A stretch of 47,997 nucleotides of DNA from contig JALSJQ010000048.1 of assembly GCA_026989275.1 (NCBI GenBank), positions 1 to 47,997 of the forward strand. Reading direction: 5' to 3'. Under the pieces are notes generated by a model, which was given only the letters and a program-made list of their open reading frames with translations, was not told the DNA's origin and ran no database searches. Shown piece by piece: positions 1 to 8,465 of the stretch; position 1 is the first letter of the stretch; the number at the start of each line of letters is the position of its first letter. Source of the DNA: Albidovulum sp. Lineage in GTDB: Bacteria; Pseudomonadota; Alphaproteobacteria; Rhodobacterales; Rhodobacteraceae. A program made the position numbers and the translations under genes.

Positions 1-909
1 CGGTCGATCGCCGAGACGGCGCTGCTGATCGAGAAACGCGGCCCGCGGCGGGTTTCGCCCTTCTTCATACCCGGTGCCCTCATCAACCTGGCCTCGGGGC
101 AGGTGTCGATCCGCTACGGTTTCAAGGGGCCGAACCATGCCGTCGTCACCGCCTGTTCGACCGGTGCGCATGCCATCGGCGATGCGGCCCGCATCATCCA
201 GTGGGGCGATGCCGACGTGATGGTGGCCGGCGGCGCCGAGAGCCCGATCTGCCGGATCGGCATTGCCGGCTTCAATGCCTCGAAGGCGCTTTCGACCGGT
301 TTTGCCGACAACCCGAAGGCGGCGTCCCGCCCCTGGGACCGCGCCCGCGACGGCTTCGTGATGGGCGAAGGCGCGGGGGTGGTCGTTCTCGAGGAGCTCG
401 AGCACGCGAAGGCCCGCGGAGCGAAGATCCTTGCCGAGGTGGTGGGCTACGGCATGACCGGCGACGCCCACCACATCACCGCACCGCCCGAGGACGGCAA
501 TGGCGGGTTCCGCTCGATGAAGATGGCGCTCGAGCGGGCGGGGCTCGCGCCGGAGGATGTCGATTACATCAATGCGCACGGCACTTCGACCATGGCCGAC
601 GTGATCGAGCTCGGCGCGGTGGAGCGGCTCTTGGGCGATGCGGCCGGCAGGGTCACCATGTCCTCGACCAAGTCCGCCACCGGTCACCTCCTCGGGGCGG
701 CGGGGGCGATCGAGGCGATCTTCGCGGCGCTGGCGATCCGTGACCAGGTGGCGCCGCCGACGATCAACCTCGACGATCCGGCGGTGGAAACGCCGGTGGA
801 TCTGGCGCCGAACGCGCCGCGGGAGCGGAAGATCGATGTCGCCATGTCCAATTCCTTCGGTTTCGGCGGCACCAACGCCACCCTGGTCCTCAAGCGTTTC
901 GAGGGCTGA
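1..909 (+). CDS. fabF: 3-oxoacyl-[acyl-carrier-protein] synthase II (FabF), 5' truncated by window edge
   Basis: Condensing enzyme of type II fatty acid synthesis in the cytoplasm, elongating acyl-ACP with malonyl-ACP. The frame is open from base 1, so the N-terminal part lies outside the window. Seen: the active-site cysteine in VVTACSTGAHAIGDA, the first catalytic histidine in INAHGTSTMAD, the second in SATGHLLGAAGAIEA, and a C-terminal glycine-rich NSFGFGGTNATLVL. This Cys-His-His set and the TACSTG context are typical of FabF rather than FabH. The stop is followed three bases later by the mltG start, so the two are probably co-transcribed. fabF-mltG directly upstream of a GTA cluster is an arrangement I associate with Rhodobacterales. 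Confidence 0.96.
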   Translation, partial: RSIAETALLIEKRGPRRVSPFFIPGALINLASGQVSIRYGFKGPNHAVVTACSTGAHAIGDAARIIQWGDADVMVAGGAESPICRIGIAGFNASKALSTGFADNPKAASRPWDRARDGFVMGEGAGVVVLEELEHAKARGAKILAEVVGYGMTGDAHHITAPPEDGNGGFRSMKMALERAGLAPEDVDYINAHGTSTMADVIELGAVERLLGDAAGRVTMSSTKSATGHLLGAAGAIEAIFAALAIRDQVAPPTINLDDPAVETPVDLAPNAPRERKIDVAMSNSFGFGGTNATLVLKRFEG

Positions 910-912
910 CAC

Positions 913-1920
913 ATGGGCTTCGCGCGGTGGCTCGCGGCCAATGCCCTGGCGCTGCTGGTGGTGCTCGGTCTCGTCCTTGCCGGCCTGCTGGGCTGGGCGT
1001 GGCGCGAGTTCGAGAGGCCGGGGCCGCTCGTGACGGATACGGTGTTCGAGGTGAAGGCCGGGGATCGGCTGTGGCCGGTCTCCGAGCGGCTCGAGCAGGA
1101 AGGGATCGTGCGATCGGCGCGGGTGTTCCGCATCGGGGCGCGGCTCGTCGGCAAGGCGAATGCGCTGAAAAGGGGCGAATACGCGATTCCGGCCCGGGCA
1201 TCGATGCGCGCCGTGCTCGACATTCTCACCTCGGGCAGGGCGCTGGCGCGGCGGATCACCATTCCCGAGGGGCTGACGAGCTGGCAGGTGGTCGAGCGGC
1301 TGAAGGCGGCGGAGGGGCTTGCCGGCACGATCGGGGAAATTCCGCCCGAGGGCTGGCTTGCTCCCGACACCTACGACTATGTGCGCGGAACGGCGCGGCA
1401 GACGCTGATCGAGCGGATGATGGAGCGCCAGCGCAAGATCCTTGCCGAGGCCTGGGAGAAACGCGACCCGGACCTGCCGCTCAAGAGCCCCGAGGAAGCC
1501 TTGATCCTCGCCTCGATCATAGAGAAGGAGACCGGCAAGCCCGAGGAACGGCCGATCATCGCTTCGGTCTTCGTCAACCGCCTGCGCAAGGGGATGCGGC
1601 TTCAGACCGACCCGACGGTGATCTACGGCATCACCGGGGGCAAGGGACCGCTCGGCCGCGGGCTCCGGGTGAGCGAGCTGAAGCGCAGGACGCCCTACAA
1701 CACCTATGTCATCACCGGCCTGCCGCCGACGCCGATCGCCAATCCGGGGCGCGATGCGATCTGGGCCGCGACTCACCCGGCGAAGACCGATTACCTCTAT
1801 TTCGTGGCCGACGGCACCGGCGGGCACGTCTTCGCCCGCAGCAATGCCGAACATGCGGCCAATGTCCGCAAGTGGCGGCGGATCGAGAAGGAACGCCAAA
1901 GGGCGCAGAAGACGCGTTGA
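913..1920 (+). CDS. mltG: endolytic murein transglycosylase MltG (YceG-like)
   Basis: Inner-membrane lytic transglycosylase that cleaves nascent peptidoglycan strands and is thought to set glycan chain length. The 335-residue protein starts with one membrane helix (about residues 9-28, ALALLVVLGLVLAGLLGWAW) and continues as a periplasmic domain. The catalytic signature is seen at about 198-240: IIEKETGKPEE, containing the catalytic glutamate, then SVFVNRLRKGMRLQTDPTV. A second conserved patch, RTPYNTYVITGLPPTPIANPG, follows. Length is normal for the family. Start ATG is three bases after the fabF stop, suggesting translational coupling. Confidence 0.96.
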   Translation: MGFARWLAANALALLVVLGLVLAGLLGWAWREFERPGPLVTDTVFEVKAGDRLWPVSERLEQEGIVRSARVFRIGARLVGKANALKRGEYAIPARASMRAVLDILTSGRALARRITIPEGLTSWQVVERLKAAEGLAGTIGEIPPEGWLAPDTYDYVRGTARQTLIERMMERQRKILAEAWEKRDPDLPLKSPEEALILASIIEKETGKPEERPIIASVFVNRLRKGMRLQTDPTVIYGITGGKGPLGRGLRVSELKRRTPYNTYVITGLPPTPIANPGRDAIWAATHPAKTDYLYFVADGTGGHVFARSNAEHAANVRKWRRIEKERQRAQKTR

Positions 1921-2386
1921 CCGGCGGTCCGGTCGGTGCGCGCGGGGGTGCGCACGCTGCCTGCGGGCAATGCCTGGTCGGAATGATTTTCATGTGTAAT
2001 CAAATGGCTGACCTGTGGTTGCTGCGGATCGGGAGAGGGGGAGAGGCTGCGGCGGCAACTCAACCTGAAAGATTCTTCTTGACCAAGAGAACGCCCTGGG
2101 GTATATCTCTCGCCAAGATGGCGGAAATGGGCCCGAGGCGGCCCTGCCGGCATGACGGTTCCACTTCCTGCGCTCCTTCGGGCCCGGCCCGCGGGAGCGT
2201 TTTCGTCTGGGAGGTCGGACCCGGCCCGCAAATGGTGCGCGGTTGCTGCGGTCGTCGGTCGCTCGTGGCACCGGCAGTCGGGCATCGGGCCAGGAACGGA
2301 CGCTCCTTCGGCCTGCCGGAGGAGCGTTTTCCGTCGGGCGGGGCGGTGCGGCCACACCATCGGCACAAGGCAAGACGGGAGGCAGG
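1921..2386. other. mltG-GTA intergenic region with three hairpins and a promoter
   Basis: No gene is supported here. Just after mltG come three small inverted repeats: GACCGG/CCGGTC (1919-1934), GTGCGC/GCGCAC (1936-1955) and TGCC/GGCA (1958-1969). None has a following T-run, so they are not clear intrinsic terminators. An AT-rich patch at about 1981-2006 stands out against GC-rich surroundings and could be a regulator site. The candidate GTA promoter (separate entry) follows, then about 270 bases of GC-rich leader before g1. Confidence 0.5.
2079..2107 (+). promoter_or_regulatory. candidate sigma-70-type promoter of the GTA cluster
   Basis: TTGACC (2079-2084), a 17-base spacer, then TATATC (2102-2107). 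The -35 matches five of six consensus bases and the -10 four of six, at ideal spacing in a very GC-rich genome. It lies upstream of g1 and is the best promoter-like sequence I found before the first GTA gene. A start near 2114 would give a leader of about 270 bases. In relatives GTA transcription depends on regulators such as GafA and CtrA; no box for either is assigned here. Confidence 0.55.
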
Positions 2387-2722
2387 ATGACGGGAAGGAA
2401 GAAGGGGGCGCGGGAGCGGATCGGCGGATCGGTCAGGGCCCTGCTCAAGAAGGCGCGAGGGCATTACGCGGTGCTGTCCGATGCGTTGGCGGGGCTGGTT
2501 GCGCGACTGCGGACGGGCGAGGTGGAGGCGGTGAAGGAAACGGATGCGCTTTTGCGTTCCTATGCCAAGGCGTTCCAGACGGCGCTCGAGCTCGAGATGA
2601 AGATCGAGGAGCAGATGAAGACGGTGGGGAGGCGTGCCGATGATGCAGCCATCGATCTTGCCAAGGCCCGGGAAGAAGTCCGCCGCCGCCTGGATCGCCT
2701 CCGGGCCGCCGAGAAGGGCTGA
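2387..2722 (+). CDS. GTA gp1, putative small terminase subunit (TerS-like)
   Basis: A 111-residue basic, helical protein in the position of RcGTA gene g1, whose product is known to act as a small terminase subunit that recruits DNA to the packaging motor. Assignment rests mainly on position and size. The N terminus is lysine/arginine-rich (TGRKKGARERIGGSVRALL). The middle and end are helical and charged (VEAVKETDALLRSYAKAFQT, DLAKAREEVRRRLDRLRAAEK). The frame opens earlier, but ATG 2387 is chosen because GGGAGGCAGG lies just upstream. The 3' end overlaps the large terminase gene by about 80 bases. Confidence 0.72.
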   Translation: MTGRKKGARERIGGSVRALLKKARGHYAVLSDALAGLVARLRTGEVEAVKETDALLRSYAKAFQTALELEMKIEEQMKTVGRRADDAAIDLAKAREEVRRRLDRLRAAEKG

Positions 2723-4007
2723 CCGCTTTCTGGCCGGTCTGTCGGGCCACGCCCTGCGGGCGCTGCCCTGGCTGTTCGACTTCTGGGCACTCGATCATCA
2801 GCTGCCGCCGCCGGGCAACTGGCGCAGCTGGGTGATCCTCGGCGGCCGCGGGGCGGGCAAGACCCGGGCGGGGGCCGAATGGGTGCGGGCGATGGTCGAG
2901 GGAACGACGCCCATGGGCCGCGGCCGGGCGCGGCGGCTGGCGCTCATCGGCGAGACCTACGACCAGGCGCGGGAGGTGATGATCTTCGGCGACAGCGGCA
3001 TCCTTGCCTGTTCTCCTCCCGACCGGCGGCCGAAATGGGAAGCGACGCGGCGCCGGCTCGTCTGGCCGAACGGGGCGATTGCCCAGCTGCATTCGGCGAC
3101 CGAACCCGAGGCGCTGCGCGGCCCGCAATTCGACGCGGCCTGGCTCGACGAGTTTGCCAAGTGGCGCCGGGCGCGGGAAACGTGGGACATGCTGCAATTC
3201 GCGCTCAGGCTCGGACGGCACCCGCAGCAGGTGGTTACCACGACGCCGCGCAACGTGCCGGTGCTCCGGGAGCTTCTGGCAATGGACGATACCGTGGTGA
3301 CCCGTGCGCCGACCGAGGCCAACCGGGCGCATCTGGCCAAAAGCTTTCTGGCAGCGGTCAAGGCGCGCTACGGCGGCACGCGGCTCGGACGGCAGGAGCT
3401 CGGGGGCGAATTGCTGGAGACGGTGGAAGGGGCGCTCTGGCCGCCGGCGCTGCTCGAGCGATGCCGTGGCGGGAAGCCGGGGGCTCTCGGGCGCGTGGTC
3501 GTCGGGGTCGATCCGCCGGCGACGGGGCATGCGGGTTCGGACGCCTGCGGCATCATCGTGGCCGGGGCACGAACCGAGGGGCCGCGCGAGAGCTGGCGGG
3601 CGGTGGTGCTGGCCGATCGCAGCGTGAAGGCGGCGTCGCCCGCCCGCTGGGCCCGGGCGGCGGTGGCGGCCCTGCAGGAATTCGAGGCCGACATGATCGT
3701 GGCCGAGGTCAACCAGGGGGGCGACATGGTCGAGGCGGTGCTGCGCCAGATCGACCCGCTGGTGCCGGTCAGGAAGGTGCGGGCGCGCCGGGGCAAGGGG
3801 GCTCGGGCCGAGCCGGTGGCGGCGCTCTACGAACAGGGGCGGGTGACGCATTTGCCGGGGCTCGCGGCGCTCGAGGCCCAGATGGAGCGGATGACGCTCC
3901 GCGGCTTCGAGGGTGACGGCAGCCCCGACCGGGTGGACGCCCTCGTCTGGGCGCTGATGATCGACGGGCCGGCACCGGTGGGCGAGCCGCGGATCCGCAT
4001 GCTCTGA
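2640..4007 (+). CDS. GTA gp2, large terminase subunit (TerL)
   Basis: ATPase-nuclease motor that cuts host DNA and packs it into GTA heads. The 455-residue protein has the N-terminal ATPase domain with Walker A GGRGAGKTRAGAEW (about 68-81) and Walker B AAWLDEFAKW with the Asp-Glu pair near 170. The C-terminal RNase H-like nuclease domain is suggested by VVVGVDPPATG, then DMIVAEVNQGGDMV and SPDRVDALVWAL, which supply the expected acidic residues. ATG 2640 is preferred over GTG 2634 because GGGGAGG lies seven bases upstream. The start lies inside g1, an 83-base overlap. It matches the GTA family rather than a generic phage terminase by its WLFDFWALDHQLPP N-terminal segment. Confidence 0.95.
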   Translation: MMQPSILPRPGKKSAAAWIASGPPRRADRFLAGLSGHALRALPWLFDFWALDHQLPPPGNWRSWVILGGRGAGKTRAGAEWVRAMVEGTTPMGRGRARRLALIGETYDQAREVMIFGDSGILACSPPDRRPKWEATRRRLVWPNGAIAQLHSATEPEALRGPQFDAAWLDEFAKWRRARETWDMLQFALRLGRHPQQVVTTTPRNVPVLRELLAMDDTVVTRAPTEANRAHLAKSFLAAVKARYGGTRLGRQELGGELLETVEGALWPPALLERCRGGKPGALGRVVVGVDPPATGHAGSDACGIIVAGARTEGPRESWRAVVLADRSVKAASPARWARAAVAALQEFEADMIVAEVNQGGDMVEAVLRQIDPLVPVRKVRARRGKGARAEPVAALYEQGRVTHLPGLAALEAQMERMTLRGFEGDGSPDRVDALVWALMIDGPAPVGEPRIRML

Positions 4008-4460
4008 TCCCGGGGCGGCGTCGGGGAAGGATCTTTCGGACAGGAGAGTCGATCGGAAATGCCGGCTCCGCGCGACCGGGGCGTTGCCTTCGGCCCCGGG
4101 AGAGCGGACGGCCGGGGCGTTTTGTGCGCTCGGGCATCGGGAGCATTCGAGCCGGGCCTGCCCCTCCTTCAGCGAGGTGGCGGCCGGTGCGATGGGCGAA
4201 GGCCGACGAGGGCGAGCGTTGGCACCGAGGCCGATGTCGCGGTGATCGATCGTCAGGAGCGTTCCGGCACGGAGCGGGCGTTGGGGGCTTTCGCGCCGGG
4301 TCTGCGTCTCTCATGCGGGCGGTGCGGCGCGGGCGGCGAAGGGAAAGAGGGGCGGCGCGGGAGAAGGGGCGCCGGCCGGGCGTCCCTTTAGGCCCCGGGA
4401 GGCCGGGGCGGCGTGTCGGAAGGGTCGGCGGCGGCAGGAAGAAGAAGTGAGGAGCGGCGA
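4008..4460. other. 453-base spacer between GTA g2 and g3
   Basis: No gene supported. The open frames here lack a ribosome site and recognisable protein features. The sequence is extremely GC-rich, with several overlapping CCGG/GGCC inverted repeats near 4368-4410. A Shine-Dalgarno-like GAGGAG just before 4461 belongs to the portal gene. So long a gap is unexpected inside a phage-type structural operon. Confidence 0.5.
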
Positions 4461-5693
4461 ATGGCACTCGATCTGTTCAGCAGGTTGAAAAGAAGGGAGA
4501 CGGCGGCGGCCGGCAGGGCGGGGAGCGGTGCCGGGGAGGCCAAGGCCTCGGCGACGGCGGCGCTCCTGGCGCTCGAGAGCGGCGGGCGCGCGGTCTGGAC
4601 ACCGGGGGATGCGGCTTCGCTGATACGGGGTGGTTTCGCCGTCAATCCGGTGGCCTACCGGGCGGCGCGGCTGATCGCGGAGGCGGCGGCCGATCTGCCG
4701 CTCGTCGTCGGCGACGGGGAGGTGCGCTGGGCGGCCCATCCGGTGATCGGGCTCCTGGAGCGCCCCAATGCCGAACAGGGGCGGGCCGATTTTCTCGAGG
4801 CGCTGTTCCTCCAGCTGGTGCTGACCGGGGACGGGTATCTCGAGGCGGTGCCGGGCGAGGCGCCGGGGCTGCCGCAGGAGCTGCATGTGCTGCGCTCCGA
4901 CCGGATGGCGGTGGTGGTCGGCAAGGATGGCTGGCCCACGGGTTTCGAATACCGCATCGGCAACCGCAAGCTGCGCTTCCCGGCCGGCGTGCCGGGGGCG
5001 GGGCCGATCTGCCATGTGCGGATGATCGACCCGCGCAACGATCATTACGGCTTCTCTCCGCTGCGGGCGGCGGCCCGGTCGATCGACATTCACAACGCCA
5101 CATCCGCCTGGTCGAAGGCGCTTCTGGACAATGCGGCGCGGCCCTCGGGGGCGCTGGTCTATCGCGGCGGCGACGGGCAGGCGCGCCTTGCGCCCGACCA
5201 GTATCGCCGTCTCGTCGAGGAGCTGGAGAACTTCCACCAGGGGGCGCGGAATGCCGGGCGGCCGATGCTGCTCGAGGGCGGGCTCGACTGGAAGCCGATG
5301 GGCTTCAGCCCCCAGGAGATGGAGTTTCTCCGCATGAGGGAGGCGGCGGCGCGCGAGATCGCGCTCGCTTTCGGCGTGCCGCCGATGCTGCTCGGCCTGC
5401 CGGGGGACAACACCTATGCCAATTACCGCGAGGCGGGGCGGGCTTTCTTCCGGCTTACGGTGCTGCCCCTGGCGCGGCGGGTGCTCGGACGACTCGGCAA
5501 CTGGCTCGGCGCGCTCGGTGGCGAGCGGATCGTCATCCGGCCCGATCTCGACAAGGTGCCGGCGCTGGCCGAGGAGCGCGACGCCGAATGGCAGCGGATC
5601 GCCTCGGCCGATTTCCTCGATGCCGAGGAGAAGCGCGCCCTGCTCGGCCTGCCGCCGCGGAGCGGGAAGCGGGACGGGGAGGGCGCGCCATGA
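4461..5693 (+). CDS. GTA gp3, portal protein (HK97 family)
   Basis: Forms the ring at the unique head vertex through which TerL pumps DNA and to which the tail is attached. The 410-residue protein carries portal hallmarks: NPVAYRAARLIAEAAADLPL near the N terminus, HPVIGLLERPN, the LTGDGYLEAV strand, HVRMIDPRNDHYGFSPLRAA, and the late AFGVPPMLLGLPGDNTYANY, which is the typical HK97-type portal signature before the C-terminal crown. ATG 4461 is chosen over upstream GTG 4413 because GAGGAG lies just upstream. The stop overlaps the g3.5 start (ATGA). Confidence 0.95.
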   Translation: MALDLFSRLKRRETAAAGRAGSGAGEAKASATAALLALESGGRAVWTPGDAASLIRGGFAVNPVAYRAARLIAEAAADLPLVVGDGEVRWAAHPVIGLLERPNAEQGRADFLEALFLQLVLTGDGYLEAVPGEAPGLPQELHVLRSDRMAVVVGKDGWPTGFEYRIGNRKLRFPAGVPGAGPICHVRMIDPRNDHYGFSPLRAAARSIDIHNATSAWSKALLDNAARPSGALVYRGGDGQARLAPDQYRRLVEELENFHQGARNAGRPMLLEGGLDWKPMGFSPQEMEFLRMREAAAREIALAFGVPPMLLGLPGDNTYANYREAGRAFFRLTVLPLARRVLGRLGNWLGALGGERIVIRPDLDKVPALAEERDAEWQRIASADFLDAEEKRALLGLPPRSGKRDGEGAP

Positions 5694-5935
5694 GCGGGGC
5701 GCAACGACGGGCGGGCGGCTCGCGCTTTCTCTACGAACCGTTCGAGGCGGCGCTCAGGATCGAGGCCCATGAACGGATCACCGACGAACGCTGGCAGGCG
5801 CTGGAGCGGCGGCTCAACGCCATCGAGAGCATGCTCGAACGGCTCGAGCGGCGGCTGTGGCTGGCGGTGTTCGGCGTGGTCGGCTTCGTGCTGACGCAAG
5901 GGGTCTATGCCCTGCTCAGGATGGGGGCAGGGTGA
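5690..5935 (+). CDS. GTA gp3.5-like small membrane-associated protein
   Basis: An 81-residue protein starting at the ATGA overlap with the portal gene, hence translationally coupled. It has a soluble amphipathic N-terminal half (RFLYEPFEAALRIEAHERI, then a short coil with LNAIESMLERLERRL) and one hydrophobic C-terminal helix (LAVFGVVGFVLTQGVYALL). The position between portal and protease matches RcGTA orfg3.5, whose function is, as far as I know, not established. A membrane helix in a structural cluster suggests a role in assembly at the membrane or in membrane targeting, but that is a guess. Confidence 0.78.
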   Translation: MSGAQRRAGGSRFLYEPFEAALRIEAHERITDERWQALERRLNAIESMLERLERRLWLAVFGVVGFVLTQGVYALLRMGAG

Positions 5936-5952
5936 GGCAGAAGGAGGACGGG

Positions 5953-6618
5953 ATGGACGAGATGGTGAGCTGGTGCGGTCCGCCGGATCTGGAAACGAAG
6001 TTCTGCCGCTTCGGTGAGGGACTGTCGCTCTCGGACGGGGCGGTGATCGAGGGCCATGCCTCGGTGTTCGGCGTGCCCGATGCGGGAGGCGACGTGGTCG
6101 AGAAGGGTGCCTATGCCGCGGGTCTCGAGGCGCTGCGGAGGAGCGGGCGGGCCGTGCGGATGCTCTGGCAGCACGATGCGCGCGAGCCGATCGGCGTGTG
6201 GGAGGAAGTGCGCGAGGACGAACGCGGGCTCCGTGTCCGAGGCCGTCTCCTCGAGGCGGTGCAGCGCGGGCGCGAGGCCAGGGCGTTGATCGAGGCCGGT
6301 GCGGTGGACGGGCTCTCGATCGGCTATCGCGTCATCCGGGCCGAGAAGGACGACAGGGGGCTGCGGCACCTCAAGGAGATCGAGCTGTGGGAAGTGTCGC
6401 TGGTGACTTTCCCGATGCAGCCCCTGGCCCGGCTCGGCAAGGGCGGCGTCCTGCCGGCCGCGGAACCGGAGGAGGCGGCCGGGGCGGCGGTGGCCGGGTT
6501 GCTGGCCGATGCTCTCGCCGAGGCGCGGCAGCTCCTGGCCGAGGGCCGGCGGGGCGGCAAGGGGGGGTCGGCGGGGGCGGTGATCGCCGCCGGCCGGATG
6601 CGGGGGATGCTGACATGA
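5953..6618 (+). CDS. GTA gp4, HK97-type prohead protease
   Basis: Serine protease that processes the capsid protein during head maturation. It is 221 residues from ATG 5953, chosen because AGAAGGAGG precedes it. Seen: the GHASVFGVPDAGGDVVEKGA segment typical of the family, the catalytic histidine in MLWQHDAREPIG (H74), and the catalytic serine in GAVDGLSIGYRV (S122), then ELWEVSLVTFPM. The C-terminal tail (about 160-221) is alanine/glycine-rich and could be a remnant of a scaffold region; no separate scaffold gene is present. Confidence 0.94.
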   Translation: MDEMVSWCGPPDLETKFCRFGEGLSLSDGAVIEGHASVFGVPDAGGDVVEKGAYAAGLEALRRSGRAVRMLWQHDAREPIGVWEEVREDERGLRVRGRLLEAVQRGREARALIEAGAVDGLSIGYRVIRAEKDDRGLRHLKEIELWEVSLVTFPMQPLARLGKGGVLPAAEPEEAAGAAVAGLLADALAEARQLLAEGRRGGKGGSAGAVIAAGRMRGMLT

Positions 6619-6649
6619 ACGGACAGCGGAACGGGCAAGGAGGAAGGCG

Positions 6650-7798
6650 ATGGCCCTGATGGAAGTGAAGGCGCAGCTGGCGGGTTTTCTCGGCGAGGTG
6701 GCGGCGATGCAGGACGCGATCTTCGAGCGGATCAACAGACAGGAAGAGAAGATGACCATGCTTGAGCACAGGATGACGGAAACGAATCGCCCGCCCCTCG
6801 GGGCTGCGGAGCGGGAGGAGGCTCCCCATCGCAAGGCCTTCGCGGCCTATGTGCGGGCCGGTGACGACAGCGCGCTCAAGGCGCTGGGGCTCGAAGGGAA
6901 GGGGATGGTGACCTCGGTGGCGGCCGATGGCGGCTATCTCGTCGATCCCCAGACCGCCGAGCGGATCGAGGGCGTGCTGCGCGGCGCCTCGTCGCTGCGG
7001 CAGGTGGCGAAGGTGGTCCAGGTCGAGAGCGGCAGTTTCGACGTGTTGATCGACCATGCCGACATCGGTGCGGGCTGGGGCACGGAGGCGGGCCCGGTCG
7101 CCGAGACGGCGACGCCCCAGATCGACCGGATCTCGGTGGTGCTGCACGAGCTCTCGGCCATGCCCAAGGTGTCGCAGCGGCTGCTCGACGACAGCGCCTT
7201 CGACATCGAGGGCTGGCTGGCCGAGCGCATCGGCGACAAGTTCGCCCGAGCCGAATCGGCGGCGTTCATCTCCGGGGACGGGGTGGACAAGCCGACGGGC
7301 TTCCTCGCCCATCCGCAGGTGGACAATGCCGGCTGGAGCTGGGGCAATATCGGTTACATCCCCACCGGCGTGGCCGGCGATTTCGACGCGACGCGGCCGG
7401 CGGACGTGATCGTCGATCTGGTCTATGCCCTCGGCGCCCGCTACCGCGCCAACGGAACCTTCGTGATGAATTCGAAGACCGCGGGCGTGGTGCGCAAGAT
7501 GAAGGATGTCGATGGCCGCTTCCTCTGGTCCGACGGTCTTGCGGCCCAGGAGCCGGCGCGGCTGATGGGCTATCCGGTGGTGATCTGCGAGGACATGCCG
7601 GACATCGCCACCGGCGCGACGGCGATCGCCTTCGGCGACTTCAACGCCGGCTACACCATCGCCGAGCGCCCGGACATGCGGATCCTGCGCGATCCGTTCT
7701 CGGCCAAGCCCCATGTCCTGTTCTACGCGACGCGGCGTGTGGGGGGCGACGTGACCGATTTCGCCGCGATCAAGCTCCTCAAGTTCGACGTGGCCTGA
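6650..7798 (+). CDS. GTA gp5, major capsid protein (HK97 fold)
   Basis: Main shell protein of the GTA head. The 382-residue protein has a charged helical N-terminal region (about 1-60, the part removed by gp4 in relatives) followed by the HK97-fold body. Characteristic segments are GGYLVDPQTAERI, SSLRQVAKVVQVESGSFDV, LHELSAMPKVSQRLLDDSAFDIE, SGDGVDKPTGFLAHP, and the C-terminal GDFNAGYTIAERPDMRILRDP. A strong Shine-Dalgarno (AAGGAGGAAGG) precedes the ATG, in keeping with high expression. Length and motifs match RcGTA g5. Confidence 0.97.
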   Translation: MALMEVKAQLAGFLGEVAAMQDAIFERINRQEEKMTMLEHRMTETNRPPLGAAEREEAPHRKAFAAYVRAGDDSALKALGLEGKGMVTSVAADGGYLVDPQTAERIEGVLRGASSLRQVAKVVQVESGSFDVLIDHADIGAGWGTEAGPVAETATPQIDRISVVLHELSAMPKVSQRLLDDSAFDIEGWLAERIGDKFARAESAAFISGDGVDKPTGFLAHPQVDNAGWSWGNIGYIPTGVAGDFDATRPADVIVDLVYALGARYRANGTFVMNSKTAGVVRKMKDVDGRFLWSDGLAAQEPARLMGYPVVICEDMPDIATGATAIAFGDFNAGYTIAERPDMRILRDPFSAKPHVLFYATRRVGGDVTDFAAIKLLKFDVA

Positions 7799-7871
7799 GC
7801 CGGGCCCGGCCGATGAGGTGGCGGCAGGGGCGGGCATGCCGGTCGGTGCAGGAAGCGGAAGGATGGAAGCG

Positions 7872-8465
7872 ATGGAGTTGACGGAGCTGGCGAAACCGCC
7901 GGTCGCGGCGCTGCCCCTGGCCGGGTTCCGGGCGCAGCTGCGCCTCGGCAGCGGTTTTGCGTCGGACGGAGTGCAGGACGGGTTGCTCGAGGCGTGCCTG
8001 CGGGCGGGCATGGCGGCGGTGGAGCGGCGCACCGGGCGGGTGCTGCTGGCGCGGGATTTCTCCCTGGCCGTCACCGGCTGGGCCGCGCCGGCACGCCAGC
8101 CGCTGCCGCTTGCGCCGGTGCGGGCGGTGAACGGGGTCGATCTCGTCGATGCGCAGGGGCAGACGGTGGCGGCGGATGGCTGGTGGCTTCGGGCCGACGA
8201 CCAGGCGCCGGCGCTGGAGGCCCGGGGCGTGGCGCTGCCGGCGATCCCTGCGGGCGGCCGGGCGGTGATCCGCTTCCGGGCCGGGCTGGCGGAGAGCTGG
8301 GCGGCGCTGCCCGACGATCTTGCGCGGGCGGTGATGATGCTGGCGGCCCATTACTACGATCACCGCGGGGCGCTCGGCGAGGGCGCGATGCCGCGTCCGC
8401 TGCCTGAGGGGGTGGCGGCGCTGCTCGCGCCCTGGCGGCGCCTCTCGCTCGGGGGCGGACGATGA
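7872..8465 (+). CDS. GTA gp6, head-tail adaptor
   Basis: Connector protein that sits under the portal (adaptor in the RcGTA structure; phage gp6/phiE125 gp8 type). It is 197 residues from ATG 7872, with the family pattern of a helical start (SDGVQDGLLEACLRAGMAAV, then ERRTGRVLLARDF) and a late helix with DLARAVMMLAAHYYDHRGA. ATG 7863 is an alternative; 7872 fits better the mature alignment start (MELTELAKPP) and has AAGGA upstream. It overlaps g7 by four bases. Confidence 0.86.
   Translation: MELTELAKPPVAALPLAGFRAQLRLGSGFASDGVQDGLLEACLRAGMAAVERRTGRVLLARDFSLAVTGWAAPARQPLPLAPVRAVNGVDLVDAQGQTVAADGWWLRADDQAPALEARGVALPAIPAGGRAVIRFRAGLAESWAALPDDLARAVMMLAAHYYDHRGALGEGAMPRPLPEGVAALLAPWRRLSLGGGR

Noticed and set aside
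1919-1969. Intrinsic terminator between mltG and the GTA cluster
   Set aside because: Three hairpins but no T-run after any of them; read-through from fabF-mltG cannot be excluded.
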